DNA from: Hydractinia symbiolongicarpus
Lineage: Eukaryota; Cnidaria; Hydrozoa; Anthoathecata; Hydractiniidae
DNA length: 64,000 bases
Reading direction: 5' to 3'
Assembly: GCF_029227915.1 (NCBI RefSeq)
Contig: NC_079876.1
Coordinates: 32,467,828 to 32,531,827, forward strand
Shown: one piece after another, positions 45,020 through 63,477 of the stretch
Position numbering within the stretch: the first letter of the stretch is position 1
Layout: each line of letters begins with the position of its first letter
Program-made: the position numbers and the translations under genes
Notes under the pieces: model-generated
What the model saw: only the letters and a program-made list of their open reading frames with translations
What the model was told of the DNA's origin: nothing
Database searches by the model: none

Positions 45020-46404
45020 CACCACAAGTCAATGTATGTCAGAAATCCACAATTTCATGACGGATAATATGTAAAAGTACAGGTGTTCCTATGAGATCTT
45101 GCTTTTAAGGTTTGTGTCGAATATCTATATAAGTGCTCTTTTTTACAAATGTTACGGAAATTCTGCCCTTACAAGGAATATGTTTCAAATTCCCGTGTAA
45201 CAAAAGGTTCTACGTCAAACCAAAAAAAAAAATTGACTAGGATTTATTTTTATATGTTAAATTATCTGCGGTAAAATTTTTCTTTCCAATAAATTATATT
45301 TCAGTTTGCGGTTAATTTATATTGTCTACAAAAAAAGTCCTTCGCTATTCGCAAACTTGGCGTAAAAATTATCTCCATGCCTATTTCTTGTATGCAGACA
45401 CATTAATGAATTGTTTCACGGCTATCGAGCCGAGGTGGTGCAGTTTAAGTCAAGATGGTGCAATTCAATCAAAAAAAAGAACTTTTACTCAACAGACAAA
45501 ATATTTTCACAATGGCTTGGATGACCGCATTTTTATAATTAAATTTTTGCTACTCCAGTATTTAACAAACACAACATGGCTTGGTCAATGAGATACTAGC
45601 TTGAACAACAACACACATAATTCTGCTTATAGTGTTATCAAGAAGTGTTTTGCGAAAAAAATACATACTTAAATGTACATACTTAAAAATACATAGTTTA
45701 CACATCATTTTTTTTTCTGCGGAAGGCACAGTAAAAATTGAGCGCCTGAAGCATTTTTTGCTATAAACACCAAGAATATGACGTCTTCAAACCCATCGTT
45801 TAACTCAAACAGTCACTCTCCTTATTTTGCATTTTTTGTACACAACTGCTTACTCAGCTTTTCAAAATTATTTTTCTGTGTTGCGTAATCGGCGGTTTCA
45901 TTGTTTGTTGTTGTTGCCATACCAATAAAAACCATTAATGCTAAATCTAGCACATTTTACGGCAAATTTCTGTTTTATTGCCAAGAGAGAGGTTTTAAAA
46001 AAAGGGAAAGGGAGAGAGGATACTCTCGCTAATTGTTACCCTTTGTTACCCTTTAAAGTTTTTTGTTTTTGTTTTAAAAGAATGATATCACTCGTAAGAA
46101 TGATATTCTCTTTTTTATTTATTAATCAAATATTTTTTTGTGTTTTGTAATTTTTCTTCAGTCAATATCGCTTTTTTTCTTTGTTAAAATTCTTTTGTTC
46201 TAACTATTATCATTCTCGACCTAACATCTGTTTTCCATAACAGCATGACTTGGACGTAGTAAATTCATCACCTTTTTCCAATCTGACCTGGACCGTGTTT
46301 ATTTTTAAACTCCAATTCCTTTGCATCAAGCCTATATTATTTCCTTACCAAGTTAAAGTCGGTTCACTAGCAGTGCAATTCAAGCATGTTTCTTTTTTTT
46401 TAGG
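45020..46404. other. AT-rich spacer upstream of the bZIP gene
   Basis: No coding recognised. ORFs at 45322-45591 and 45938-46150 look like chance. Confidence 0.5.
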
Positions 46405-46462
46405 ATGGTCGAGGCAATGGCAAATCAGGAAAGGTGGATAAGCAAGCAAAGTCCACCACATG
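46405..46462 (+). CDS. Probable upstream coding exon of the bZIP gene
   Basis: A pyrimidine tract and AG (TTTTTTTTTAG|G) are followed by ATG 46405 and MVEAMANQERWISKQSPPH plus one base, ending at the donor CATG|GTAAAT. Joining to the acceptor TTTTAG|AAAGTAAC at 48880 keeps the frame and runs ESNKDTSKMDWLRPH into the bZIP ORF. The in-frame fit with consensus sites at both ends supports it. Chance cannot be excluded without transcript data. The ATG may instead be internal to a longer 5' part. Confidence 0.5.
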
Positions 46463-48879
46463 GTAAATATATTTTGATACTAGATTTTTGTTTTATATTT
46501 CTTTTTGTTTTTTGTCTAACTAGTCTGTGAAGCTTAGTATGTCAATGAAGCTTACCATGTGAATGAAGCTTGTCATGTCATTGTTGAAAGCTTCCTGTTC
46601 GAGGTTCAGGATTCTCTACATAACATCTTAGGTAGTAGGGTTACAACAATCCAAGTTCTCCACTAAGTCATTTAGTACAACGCAAACAACAAACAGTGTA
46701 AACTTCTTACGATCCGTATGTATGCTGCAATTTGAACACTTTGAAATAAGCAAAAAAAATTGCGGTTCGATACCTAGCCAAAATGTGCTTAAGTTGATAT
46801 GTAAGGATCTCCGACATGTATGTAGTAGTGGAGGGTCCTGTTTTTAGATTTTGATGTTGTGGATTGGTTTAAACCACACTCTCTGAGCAGTGATTTTATA
46901 AACTTATCAATAAAATGACTAAATAAAGATTTATTCGTTTTACAAATTCACGTTAAAATAAAATTTACTTCGGAAAAAAGTGTTAGGGGAAGGGGGGAGG
47001 AACATGCCCCCTGGCCCTTCCGGCGTCAACGTCCTGTGTTAGTTTTGCACCACAGTTATAGTTTAGAGTTTAGAACGTTAAGCGCTCAATTACATCCATC
47101 TAACCAATGTTTCTAGTGTTTCTAGTGTTTCCGAACCGAAACTTTCTCATGCATAACAAAGAAAGTATATTTCCCGCAAGTTTTCCTCAAACACAACTAC
47201 TCGTCTACCAAAAACCACTACTTTGTCGTCTTTTTACTTATACAATCCTCTTCCTTTAGAAAATTAGGATAGAGTATTTATCTTATAAAAACAAGCTGTG
47301 CGAATTCTAGGAAGGCTGATAGGCTTTCTACTCTGTATTGTTGCTTTTCTTTTTTCAGGCTGAACTAGAAACTTAATTTTATTTTTTATTTCCCTCCACC
47401 CCGCCCTCCCCCTCCCTCCCAAGATATAATATTGCATATCCGGTTAAATTATTCATAAATAATAATATCGACATTGAACTTGACAAACACGCTCAACTTC
47501 ATCTTCCACCATAATGAGAGCGGACATTTTTCTTTTAATTGGTTTGTTCACCTTTAAGAACATCAATAAAAATTCTCACATATTTAGTTGGTCGATGTTT
47601 TCTAATTATAAACCAAAAAAGATCACAAAGTACATGTTTCCAAGTCATTTATGCAAATGTAACGATTTCATGTACATTTGGGATACTTATAAAAACCGCT
47701 GGCTGCATGAAATTCAAGCTAATAAAGCAACGCCCCCGGGTAATCGATATATTGATAGATCATCAACATTATTTATTATATAACGCACGCTGTCTTATGT
47801 TTCATTATGTTGCATAATCGAGTTTCTTCCACTAAACACCACAGCGATAGCATCTTAATCTATTATGTCACCGTACCATTTCTTATTTGTTTGTTTTTTT
47901 TGTTTGTTTTTTTTGCTTAAATTATTCTTATTTGAGACAAATATTACGTAAAAAATGTGTAAGTCTATTTCATATTTGTGCATTCTTTTTTTCACACCCG
48001 CGCGCATAGTAAGGTAAATTTTTACCGCAAAATTCACATAGATCAAACGTCAGCTCTTTTATCGCCAATACAGACCAACAAGACGTGCATTGTGTAAAAC
48101 TTGTATTCCACTGTGGGCGGATTACTGCAGCAGCGAATATCTGGTCAACTATAAATAGTTGTAACAATGGATCCAAAGAAAATGTTTTCATTCAGACAAA
48201 GGATGAAATATTAATTTCCAATTACCACTCAACAGTTATCTTTTAATAACACAATTATGTCGCGTGAGAGTATGTTAAGTAAGCCAGCCTCATCTTTAAC
48301 CACGTTACATAAATTTCCCTAATAGCTCTATATTGCCTAACAATATCCTCGTGCCCAGGTTTTTTTTGTTTCTAAGACAATTTCTTCAATAATTTTACCT
48401 TTCCGAAGAGAAAGAAATGGTTCCGAAGGTGCTATCGATATTCTGTAGATAATTTAAAACAAGAAAAAAGTTTTATATAGTCTGCTTATCTTGCAGATGG
48501 TTGGAAGATTTGAAAATGTTTTTTAGTTACAACAGCTTCTATTTTCCAGAAAGTTATGTTTTCATGTAATTAAGTGCACTTGGTTAAATGCAGTATTTTG
48601 TCATAGTTCACTGTGGTTCTCCCAAAAGCCACGGGTCAGTACACGGAGAAGCAGCCATTATGGCTTACGGGAAATACATCGTTTTACAGGCGAATGTTTG
48701 CCATTCAAAGTCAGATTTTTTAAACACTGATTGGCGTTTGCAGATTAGATTAATTTGAAAAGGTTGAAAATCTGTGGGAGTTTGAATGTGGGCAATCTGT
48801 GAAGGTGATATTACTGAATGAGTAAATTGCTTTTTTCTTCTGACGTTTGACCTATCGTTTATTTATTTTCTTATTTTAG
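46463..48879. other. Putative intron or upstream region of the bZIP gene
   Basis: AT-rich. Contains a C-rich strip at 47392-47420 (CCCTCCACCCCGCCCTCCCC and more) with G-quadruplex potential on the minus strand. It also has repeated GTGAATGAAGCTT-like blocks near 46530-46585. No further coding was recognised. Confidence 0.45.
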
Positions 48880-49553
48880 AAAGTAACAAAGATACATCTA
48901 AAATGGATTGGCTGAGACCTCACATGATGAGGATTGATGATTTCTGCGCGTCATTAAATAGTGGTCAAACGTACGTACATATTCCAAAAACAATGAAACG
49001 AAGATATGATACAGGAGAATATCTTTTACCATATCGTCCGTCCACGGACAAAAAAGAACATGAATATCGGCACAGCATAGGAGAGTCATCGCAGGAATAT
49101 AAACGTCAAATACGTTCTGTCTCCGTTATTGTGTCCGATAAAAATCGATCGTTGTCGGCAAGTTCGTCTGTTCCATCTCCATCATCAAGTGTGGGAGATA
49201 ACGAAGATAATCATCAAGGAGAACATAATGGAGAACGTGACAATGAACTAAAATCCGCTAAATATCAATACAATCCCGCGCCGATGGCAAAAAAATCAAA
49301 ACGTCAGTTTATCCCGCCTGAAAACAAAGATCAAAGCTACTGGGAAAGGCGGAAGCGAAATAATGAAGCGGCAAAAAAATCGCGAGAACAAAGGCGCGAG
49401 AAAGAAATCGAAGTCAGTAGAAAGTGCTCACAATTGGAAGACGAAAACTCGGGACTGCGTTTCACGATTGTGAATTTGCAAAAGAAAAACGAACAACTTG
49501 AAAATACAATGAACATTTATAAAGAAATTCTCATGAAGAACAATCTTCTATGA
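48880..49553 (+). CDS. bZIP transcription factor, PAR/NFIL3-like
   Basis: A nuclear DNA-binding dimer is predicted. From the ATG at 48903 the frame has 216 codons. The N-terminal half is polar (serine-rich SSSVPSPSSS near residues 88-100, then a stretch rich in Asn, Glu and His). A basic region follows: YWERRKRNNEAAKKSREQRR (about residues 142-161), containing NNEAAKKSR. The YWxRRxxNNEAAKxSR core is the hallmark of the PAR and NFIL3/E4BP4 groups. A leucine-zipper heptad region (LEDENSGLRFTIVNLQKKNE) comes next, and the protein ends NNLL. The acceptor at 48878-48879 suggests an upstream exon (see 46405). No recognisable PAR domain was seen. Circadian and metabolic regulation is typical of the group and cannot be read here. 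Confidence 0.85.
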
Positions 49554-49789
49554 AATGAAAATAAAACGTAATTCCGTCACTCCAAACGAAGTTCTTGTGA
49601 CGCCGACATGTTTTGACAGCATTTAACAAGACGCGACGCGACGCGTCTATGACGTTTAGTAGATATCTGTTTCAAAATGCTTGGTTTACTTCGTTTTTTT
49701 CAAATCCAGTGAAAGAGGATTTAAAATTTTTTTGACGATGCTTGTGTGTATATAGTTTATTGGGTCTTCATGTATGTATGTAAATTTAA

Positions 49790-49866
49790 GATTTATGGTG
49801 GAGCCACCTTATAAAGCATCTATGGTGGAGACACATTAGAAACATCTATGGTGGAGACACCTTATA
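49790..49866 (+). repeat. Tandem repeat, ATCTATGGTGGAGACAC-type, three copies
   Basis: TTTATGGTGGAGCCACCTTA, ATCTATGGTGGAGACACATT and ATCTATGGTGGAGACACCTT occur in the bZIP 3' region at about 30-bp spacing. Confidence 0.85.
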
Positions 49867-51086
49867 TCGTGTGATCAAATCACTTCTCCTTTCTACGAAA
49901 TATATTTTTTGTTTTGTTGCTAACTTGAAGTTAATTCATAAGTAGCAATCCCATTTCGGGGGTAGGTGTGTTCTTTTTTGAATACCAAATAATTTTAAAG
50001 TGGAATAGATATAACTTTTTGCAGGAGAGATTTATAATCATTTCTCTCTCAAAAAGTAAGCAAATTACGTTACGGGACAAGGTAATTAACCTTGTCGGTA
50101 AAGAAAAATCGGCAAAAAGTGACCAAATTATGGTTCGGTGACTAATATTTTTTACCGACTAAAAATCTTTTTACCAGCTTTTTTTACTGATTTGGCTTTT
50201 TCTTTCTTTTAAGACCCAAAATGTTCAAGAATAGAAGATAATAAGTTGTATATTTTTACAGTTCACATTAAACTTGTCATACAAAAAAATTTTATCACAT
50301 TGCTATGCATGTATTTTGTTTTCTATCCAAAAAATTAGTCGAGAAAAGTGACTATAATGGTATAATTTAATTGAAAATAACAACCACTTTTTTAGCTGAC
50401 TTTTAGAGCATAAATGGCGTTCATCCCATTATTTTGTGGAACAAAAAATATGTCAGACAAAAAGTAACGAAATTTTTCAGAGGCAACAAAAAATTATGTT
50501 TGACGAAACTTTTCGCTAAAATCACAAAATCAGTGTCACGTATCACGTGTAGGAAAATGTCAACAAGAATCTTTTAAAATAGACAAATGTGACGAACTTT
50601 TCTCTAGGTGATTTTGTCCGACGTTTGTTTGTTCAGCAAGGCAGGTAAAACTTTTGTCATTAAAAGTAATATTCAGTTCTACCTTTCCCATTTCCAACAT
50701 TCCTCTTAGTAGGGAGCAACTTTACCAGAAGGCACTTTACTAATATAAACTAAAATATGTATTGTTTCTTTTCCTTTAAGCCGAAAAGTTATAACATAAA
50801 AATATTTTTGTCTACAAATAAGTAATTGACTCTTAAACAACAAACTTCAGACAGACTAAACTTTTAACCAGTTTTAACCAAGTTTATGAGGACGATAACT
50901 ACACTTTTTTTTATTAAACTAAATAACATTTTATTAACATAAATCAACCTGGAATTTAAAATAAAAAACCAAATGACCAAAGATATTATGCGTGGCAAGG
51001 AAACACTTTGAACATTGAAAGGGTGACGTTACAATACAAAACGACATGTAACTAATATTGATTTAACAGTACATTTACATCAATCA
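49867..51086. other. Non-coding region with repeated AAAAAGT-A-CAAATTA motifs
   Basis: AAAAAGTAAGCAAATTACG (50053), AAAAAGTGACCAAATTATGG (near 50116) and AAAAAGTAACGAAATTTTTC (near 50460) recur. A GACAAGGT/ACCTTGTC hairpin with a 5-nt loop lies at about 50078-50098. No gene seen. Confidence 0.5.
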
Positions 51087-51442
51087 TAAATGGACGCTCT
51101 GTTCGCCAACGCAAAGTCATTAAGATTATTGTCCCTATCTAGCGTCGATCTTGAACCCCGTACATATCAAATTATCGATTGTAGCAACGAGAAACAGATC
51201 TTTGTTCGTATGACATTCGTTGCCAAAGATACCGGAATAGGCCGTTTTTTCGCAATCATTTCGACTAAGCGTTTAAAGAAGGCTTTGCACTCATCGCCCG
51301 TCGCAACATTTGTCACGAATACAAGAGGTGTAAAGGAACTATTCTCCACTTGAAAAACGCGCTCGTTATACTGCTTCTTCTTTTCTGTTTCGTTTTTGGA
51401 AGGTTCTTCTTTTTTCATATCTCTGTACCTCTTGCGCTCCAC
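51087..51442 (-). pseudogene. Retroelement ORF C-terminal fragment
   Basis: On the minus strand: YNERVFQVENSSFTPLVFVT, DECKAFFKRLVEMIAKKRPI, IRTKICFSLLQSII. An in-frame TGA (51167-51169) follows, then YVRGSRSTLDRDNN to a stop near 51087. The ERVxxVExxSFTPLVF...EC..F...L...I..K and RGSRS blocks are shared with the C-terminal part of LTR-less retroelement ORFs common in cnidarian genomes, as I recall them. No RT motif lies nearby. It is a short dead fragment. Confidence 0.5.
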
Positions 51443-51837
51443 CTAGAGTGCATTTAAAGCAGAACTTCATAAGAAATTTCATTCTTTTCATATTATACTG
51501 TGCATCATCACATACAATATCGCATGTAACATTTTTCTCTTTTCTCCAACAAGTGATCGACATATGTAATTCATTTTTCAACACCTAAATCGCCATCGTT
51601 ATTGCGGTAGTTAAGACATGAAATAGAAAAAAAGAGTTACAAAGTTGCATTAGCTGTGTATCAAGGATAGTTTAAAGAGAGAGACTTATGTGACACCACG
51701 TGAAAGTTATATACTCGTCATATTATGCGCATGAGCGCCGATAACCCGATTGTATTGTAGTGCAGAATCCGAAGTAATACTTTCCCGACATTTGTAAAAG
51801 AGACTTTTGAGTAGAAAAATAAGCAGTACCATAATTT

Positions 51838-52197
51838 ATGAGCCAGAACAAATCAAAAAAGGCGCTGGTCGATTGTTTTTGGCGGTTGAACAAGGTACTG
51901 TGTAATCCGCGTGAATTTATGCTTTGCGTTTTTTTAAAAACCCTTATTAAAAACGCAAACTTTGTTCCACTTGAGGCGAATAACCCTGAACTGTCACCCC
52001 CCTTAAGGCCTAAATTGTGTCATGCCATCTTTTATCCGATGATGAAATGGTGCCATGAAAGAGAATTAAAGTTACCATCTGGGAAGTGCCCAACTTTTTA
52101 CAACGTTGCAACAGCAGATGGACAGAAATCAAACTCAAAGTCGGAAAAATTTTCTCGGATGATGTTTAGTCGAGTTTACTGCCGGTATAATAATTAA
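51838..52197 (+). CDS. Unassigned ORF, 119 residues
   Basis: It has an ATG start and mixed composition (RLNKVLCNPREFMLCVFLK, LEANNPELSPPLRPKLCHAI, MMKWCHERELKLPSGKCP), with less Phe/Ile/Lys bias than the chance ORFs around it. It has no recognisable domain, membrane segment or repeat. It could be an exon or a chance ORF. Confidence 0.3.
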   Translation: MSQNKSKKALVDCFWRLNKVLCNPREFMLCVFLKTLIKNANFVPLEANNPELSPPLRPKLCHAIFYPMMKWCHERELKLPSGKCPTFYNVATADGQKSNSKSEKFSRMMFSRVYCRYNN

Positions 52198-54568
52198 AAA
52201 ATTGAGTAATATGAAAAACTTGTCACAGGTGTAAAATAAAATCGGAGATTAGTTAATTTGCCGGATAGTAGTTCTTTGACTGTTTTAGACGCCGCTGCGA
52301 AGCCTGTATACGGCTGATTTACGATCTTCACCTCTGAGAACACGTTTTTTCACACAAATATGTGAAAGGTGTTTGATATTTTTGTAGAGGGAACAATCTC
52401 TCTTATATTAAATTCCGTAATGTTTGATAAAATTGTCACTAAAAAATCGGGCGCTAAAACTAACATGGCTTTAAGAACGAGGAAACAATTGGTGTTTTTA
52501 TATCCCATTGTTCTTTTTTCTCCTGTTTTTATTCACTCACTTCAGGCTGGCTATGGACATGAGCCTTATGCTGTGTGTACTTATAAATCAAATTTTCCGC
52601 CTAAATCACGAGTGTTGCAGTTATCTACTTTTCTGCATTTCAGTTTCCTACTATCCTCGACTTTTGCGCCGTTTTACTTTTCATAACGCGAAATAAACTT
52701 TTTTTTTCGCGCAAAATTATTTTCACAGATATTATTATTTTCTATGTAAATTGCTGATTACACGTTCGCTACATTTTTCTACAGATTGCAAGTAAAACAT
52801 TCGCATTAAAATCTAGTCCTTCTCTGTTTTTGTCAAAAACAAAACAAATCCAAACAAAATTATCGTGAGACGCATTTAATTCGCACTTTTGTATTCAATC
52901 CATAAAGCAAAAAATAGTAATTCAAAGATCATAAACAATGTTCCTATAGATGTTCTGGTGTACTGCGTCCATTTAGAAAATATTTTGCTCTATCCGCGTA
53001 TATCACATTATATCTTCTTCTTAAGAACGACTTCATAATCGATTGATGCTCCTGTTACTGTGGTACAGCTTTCACGTCTACCACACAACTACGACTCAGC
53101 ATGGTGGCAACAATATCTTTTTTTTTATCAAAAGAAATGTTGACTAAGCAAAATGGATCCCATTCGTGTTGAAAGTATTAAGAAGTCTATAAAAAATGAA
53201 AAATGAAATTGTAATCAATGTCTCTATTCTTTCAGCTACTTATCAAGTGCTTTCACATGTCGAACTCAAATCCAATGTATAGGCTATACAGGAGGAAACC
53301 AAATCAACGTCTTTTTCACGAATATTTTACTTAACCCTATTCGGTCGGGGGAAGGGGGGAAGGAGGCGTATTACCCCCCCCCAACGGCTTTTTTTAGTAA
53401 CTCCTTAATGCTACATTGCATGGCTACAATACTTACCGAGCTTTAATATTTACCCATTAGACACCTGCATGCCAAATTTTCAGATTCCATACCGTTCAGA
53501 GGCTTTGATATTGGCTATTATTCGAAACTACCCCTAAAAATCTCTATAAAATCCTTATAATAGGGAAAATATAATAACTCTTGTTAGGATTATCGTTAGC
53601 ACTTGAAACTCACAACACGACTCTGTTTTATCAAGAAGAATCATTTGGCATGTTTTGAACACGTGATTAATCCGATTTCCCGGATTTTCGGATTTCCGGG
53701 CAATTTTTGGCAGTTTTTTTATGCGATCTGTGCAAAAACCGGAAGATATGTTAAATACCTTTTATTTAGCTTTCAGAAACTACAAACGGAATGTAAAAAT
53801 TCGCTTTAGAATAAAAGTAATCGAATTTTAAGCATAAAGTGGCATTTTGGACAAATTTTAAGCTTTTGATGACGTCACAGAAAATGTGCTGCTAAGTTGG
53901 AAGCCTTTGAAAAGTTATTGAGGGGAGGGGGGGGGGTGGTGGTGGATCCCCCCCTACAACCCTGGTCATATGTTCGAAAACCCCCGGACCGAACAGAGTT
54001 AATGCGTAGTTTCACCCATCGCACATATTTCCGGTCATCAAGTTTTCGTTTTTCGTATAAATCCCGAGTATTTTCTCGTACATATCTCGAGATCGCTATT
54101 TCGTGGTCCGTAGCACGAAGTAACAATTCGGCTACCATTTTGAACGCATAAAATACAGCTATTTATTATTAGAAAAGTTTCAAATTAAAAAATTATCTCA
54201 AATGTATGCGTATCTTTGAGCTGGGAAAGATAATAATTAAGCGGGAAAGTGGCTTTACCACGGTGGCTTCCCCCAGTGGCTGACTTATTCCACGCAAAAT
54301 TACTGTAACAGAGTATAATTAAATCAAAGGTCAACTGATGTTTCATACAAAAATATTTACGAGTTAATTAGGAAGCTAAAAGCAATAAAGACGTTAACAA
54401 AATATGTAGCGAGAATGGTCGGCGTTAGGGCGTTTCCCTCTTCCCCTTCAAAAAACGCAAACAAGAACAGAAAATAAACTACAATTTAACCAAGCTTAAG
54501 AGATTAAATTTACGGTATTGCCTCAATTACCGCCTAATTACCAAACTTGCAGAAATTGTAAAAATCAC
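52198..54568. other. Spacer downstream of DIMT1, no gene located
   Basis: Contains G-rich tracts at 53350-53373 and 53921-53952 with quadruplex potential and a GATTTTCGGATTTCCGGGC-type repeat near 53685-53715. The final short DIMT1 exon probably lies here or further left, but I could not find it. Confidence 0.45.
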
Positions 54569-60582
<6,014 letters not shown>

Positions 60583-61392
60583 TTTGGTAATTTTAATTAC
60601 TATGCAGAAATGGTAAAACAAAGAATATAAAGAATCAACGTTGTTACCGCTGCACAGAATGACTTCTATAGTAAATACATTGCATCAGACAAAAGTCACA
60701 ATATGTACAAATATATGTTCATATGTCTATAAAATCAGTCTTTTTTACTACAGGCATATTAAAAATATGCAGCAATACTGTAATACAATTTGCACCAGTT
60801 TTCGTGCTTAAACTTTTAAAACGCAAAAAGCATTTTTGTCGCCGCTTAAAAATATTCGATTCGCAATTTTATCATTTTCTTCGCAAAGTGATTCGCAAAA
60901 ATGACATTTCGATACGCGAATTGCACACTGCTAATCCGAACCCTGATATATACATTTAAAAAAAACGATAATTCACAAGAAAGTATTCATATAAACAAAT
61001 TAAAATGGTTTAATGGTATATACAACATTGAACAGTGCACTTAGAAACTAGGGTTTTTATTTTAAATCCTACTAAATTCAGTACTGACAATGGTTTTAGC
61101 CATGTTTAAAGAGAAGCCAAGGTATGAAATAAAGTTGGACTTTATATATTATAGAGCTTATAAAGGTGGTTAACAAGTCTTTTTATATTTTTTAATTTTT
61201 GTATTCACATTATATATATTCGTATTTAAAGAAATTGAGATTTAATTACGCTGCATAAATTATGATGTCATATTTAAGTGATAGAAAATTTTGATATTTT
61301 CTGTCATCAGTGATTTTACACCTATTAAGGGATGTGCATTCAAACTTTATGAATGCATAGATATTACAAAGGTGAATTGATTAACGAAAATT
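60583..61392. other. DIMT1 5' flank, no other gene
   Basis: AT-rich. An ORF at 60723-60959 shows no recognisable similarity. The DIMT1 promoter should lie in the first few hundred bases, but no TATA box stands out. Confidence 0.5.
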
Positions 61393-62435
61393 TTTTGCCA
61401 AAATGACACTTCTTTGCTTGTCCAAGCATCAAAGGAAAATGCAAATTTGACAGAATCAAAGGTAAAGAATGCCAGTTCTTGCACCCACCACCATGTAAGC
61501 CCCTTTCAACTCACAGAACCAATGCAAGAAACGGATGCACTCTTGGCAATAAATGCACTTTCTTCCACCCATTAATCTGTTACAACAAAAATGCAACAAA
61601 AGCCATATAAAAGGAACAAAAAGAATCAGACCATTAATCAGTACCGTGATCAGCCCACCCAACCAAAACCAAATGCTGCCTCAAACCACAAACACAGATT
61701 TCTTTGACACAAGGAAGACATGCTTCTTGTGGCAATGGATACCAAAATCAAAGCCATGACTACCCAACAGACCTACAATCCTCACACAAACCAAAATCAA
61801 GTACCAATGCTCAATCAACACAACATCCTCCCTTTCTGTCAACCCGCAAATCCGCTAACTCACCTCATATCACTTCCACATCAACAAATAACAAACAAAC
61901 AGATCCCAAAGAGGTACTGAACTCCTCCTCATATATTAACATACACGGAATGAAACCAAAAACTGTTTAATCTAAAGTTCCATATATCTCTTATATACTT
62001 CATACCAAGAAGTAACTCTTTATTGGCCTTACAGAAACCTGGTTACACAACCATACAGATGTCAAACTACACATGAACGGTTACAAAATCTTTAGGACAA
62101 TTGTAGAAAGACATCCCAAAATGGAAGGTACTCAGGTGGTGTAGCCATGTATGTTCGAAAAGACCTAGGACCCACCTTCAAATAAGTCCTAAACTGCTCA
62201 GACAATGCAATACAAATCATCGTCAACTACTCAGAGCATGAGAACTTAGAACTAGCTACTCTGTACCGCCAGATGACCACCAAAGCAACAGATCAATGTC
62301 AGAAAACTACTCACAAGCAATAAATGGGCTACATCAAGTGCTGAACATCTCTCCATCTCCAGACATATTCATAATGGGTGACTTCAAACTACCTCACACT
62401 CAACTGGCCCAATTGCACCCCAAACCAGAATAGTA
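61393..62435 (+). pseudogene. LINE, CCCH-zinc and endonuclease part (interrupted copy, 5' portion)
   Basis: At 61440-61606: two CCCH-like fingers (CKFDRIKGKECQFLHPPPC and CTLGNKCTFFHPLIC). A Ser/Asn/Gln-rich linker follows (61700-61970). Then comes an APE-type endonuclease region with LTETWL-like sequence near 62025, GGVAMYVRKDLGPTF near 62137-62180, NAIQIIVNYSEHENLELATL and MGDFKLPHT near 62372. Several frame changes and stops occur. The copy breaks off at about 62435, where an antisense LINE has inserted, and resumes at 63478. Confidence 0.8.
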
Positions 62436-62436
62436 T

Positions 62437-62873
62437 AGTATAGTGTATTCTGACAATAATTTCAGGTTACAACAACCTCTAGGGTCAGCTCATAATAAAT
62501 AGAAAATAAAAATAATTAAATAATAAACTCCCTGGACAAGAATGGAAGCTCGGTAAAGAACATTGGATAAGATTTGAATAAACCTTATAGCAGCTACCTA
62601 AAAGCAATTGAACAAGGAGGCTTCTCAGTCAATTGAGTAAATACATTTACACTGCGATTTCGAATACATCTGTGTACCAGGCATGAAATACTATGATTTT
62701 AAATTTTTAATACTTTTTAAAATGTAATTGGTAAAATATTTAACTTTGCTTTAGATTATAAATAAAATTTGAAAAAAAGGCAATTAAAAAAAAATAATGA
62801 TCGCAAAACAATCAAACAAACACAAACAAACAAGAAAAGAGTATGATAATAACGAAATTAGTGAGGTTAATCT

Positions 62874-62909
<36 letters not shown>

Positions 62910-63475
62910 TTCAAACACCCCATTCACAAAGACACTCCTCCCTATCTAATATATGAAATTAGTAATATCCAGATCATAATAATATAATTGGTCTTTATCA
63001 GACCATAATTTGTCTAGCTTCATTTTAAATTGATTCACTGTGTTACATGACACTGTGTCCTCAGGTAAAGAATTCCATAAAGTCACTACACGATTCGTGA
63101 ATGAGAACTTTCGCAAATCCAGGTTACAGCTTCTTTTAAAAAGTGCTTTATCGTGTCCTCTGGTGTTAGACAACTTTGGCAATAACAAGTTCTCAGTAAC
63201 AGCTTCGTCATAAACATTATTAGTTATCTTGAATGTCTCAATCATATCTGCTCGATATCTTCTGTAGAATAATGAGGGAAGTTTCAGTAACCTGAGCCTT
63301 TCATCATATGTTAAATCCTTCATACCTGGGAGCATTTTCGTAGCTCTCTGTTGTACGTTTTCCACAATCAACATGTCCTTTTTCAAGAATGTACACCATA
63401 CTGTGTTAGCATACTCAATATGTGGTCTGACAAGGGATGTGAACAACAAGACAAAATAGTAGCTCATCATTACAA
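62437..63475 (-). pseudogene. 5'-truncated LINE inserted antisense into the other LINE
   Basis: Minus strand, 62946-63475: LFTSLVRPHIEYANTVWC, IENVQQRATK-like sequence (VENVQQRATKMLPGM), YDERLRLLKLPSLFYRRYRA, NTRGHDKALFKRSCNLDLRK, FTNRVVTLWNSLPEDTVSC, ending NFIY and stop. This is the C-terminal region of a CR1/Jockey-type RT protein, unbroken here. A 3' UTR of about 500 bases follows with an A-run of about 29 on the plus strand (near 62877-62906, so a T-run in this LINE's sense). It ends with a (TATAC)n-like tail at 62437-62457. Confidence 0.88.
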
Positions 63476-63477
63476 AA

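Noticed and set aside
45322-45591. 89-residue ORF as a gene
   Set aside because: The composition is that of translated AT-rich spacer, with no domain, splice context or repeat relationship.
62877-62906. Poly-A tract as the 3' end of a processed pseudogene
   Set aside because: No coding remnant precedes it on the plus strand. It lies in the 3' untranslated part of the antisense LINE.
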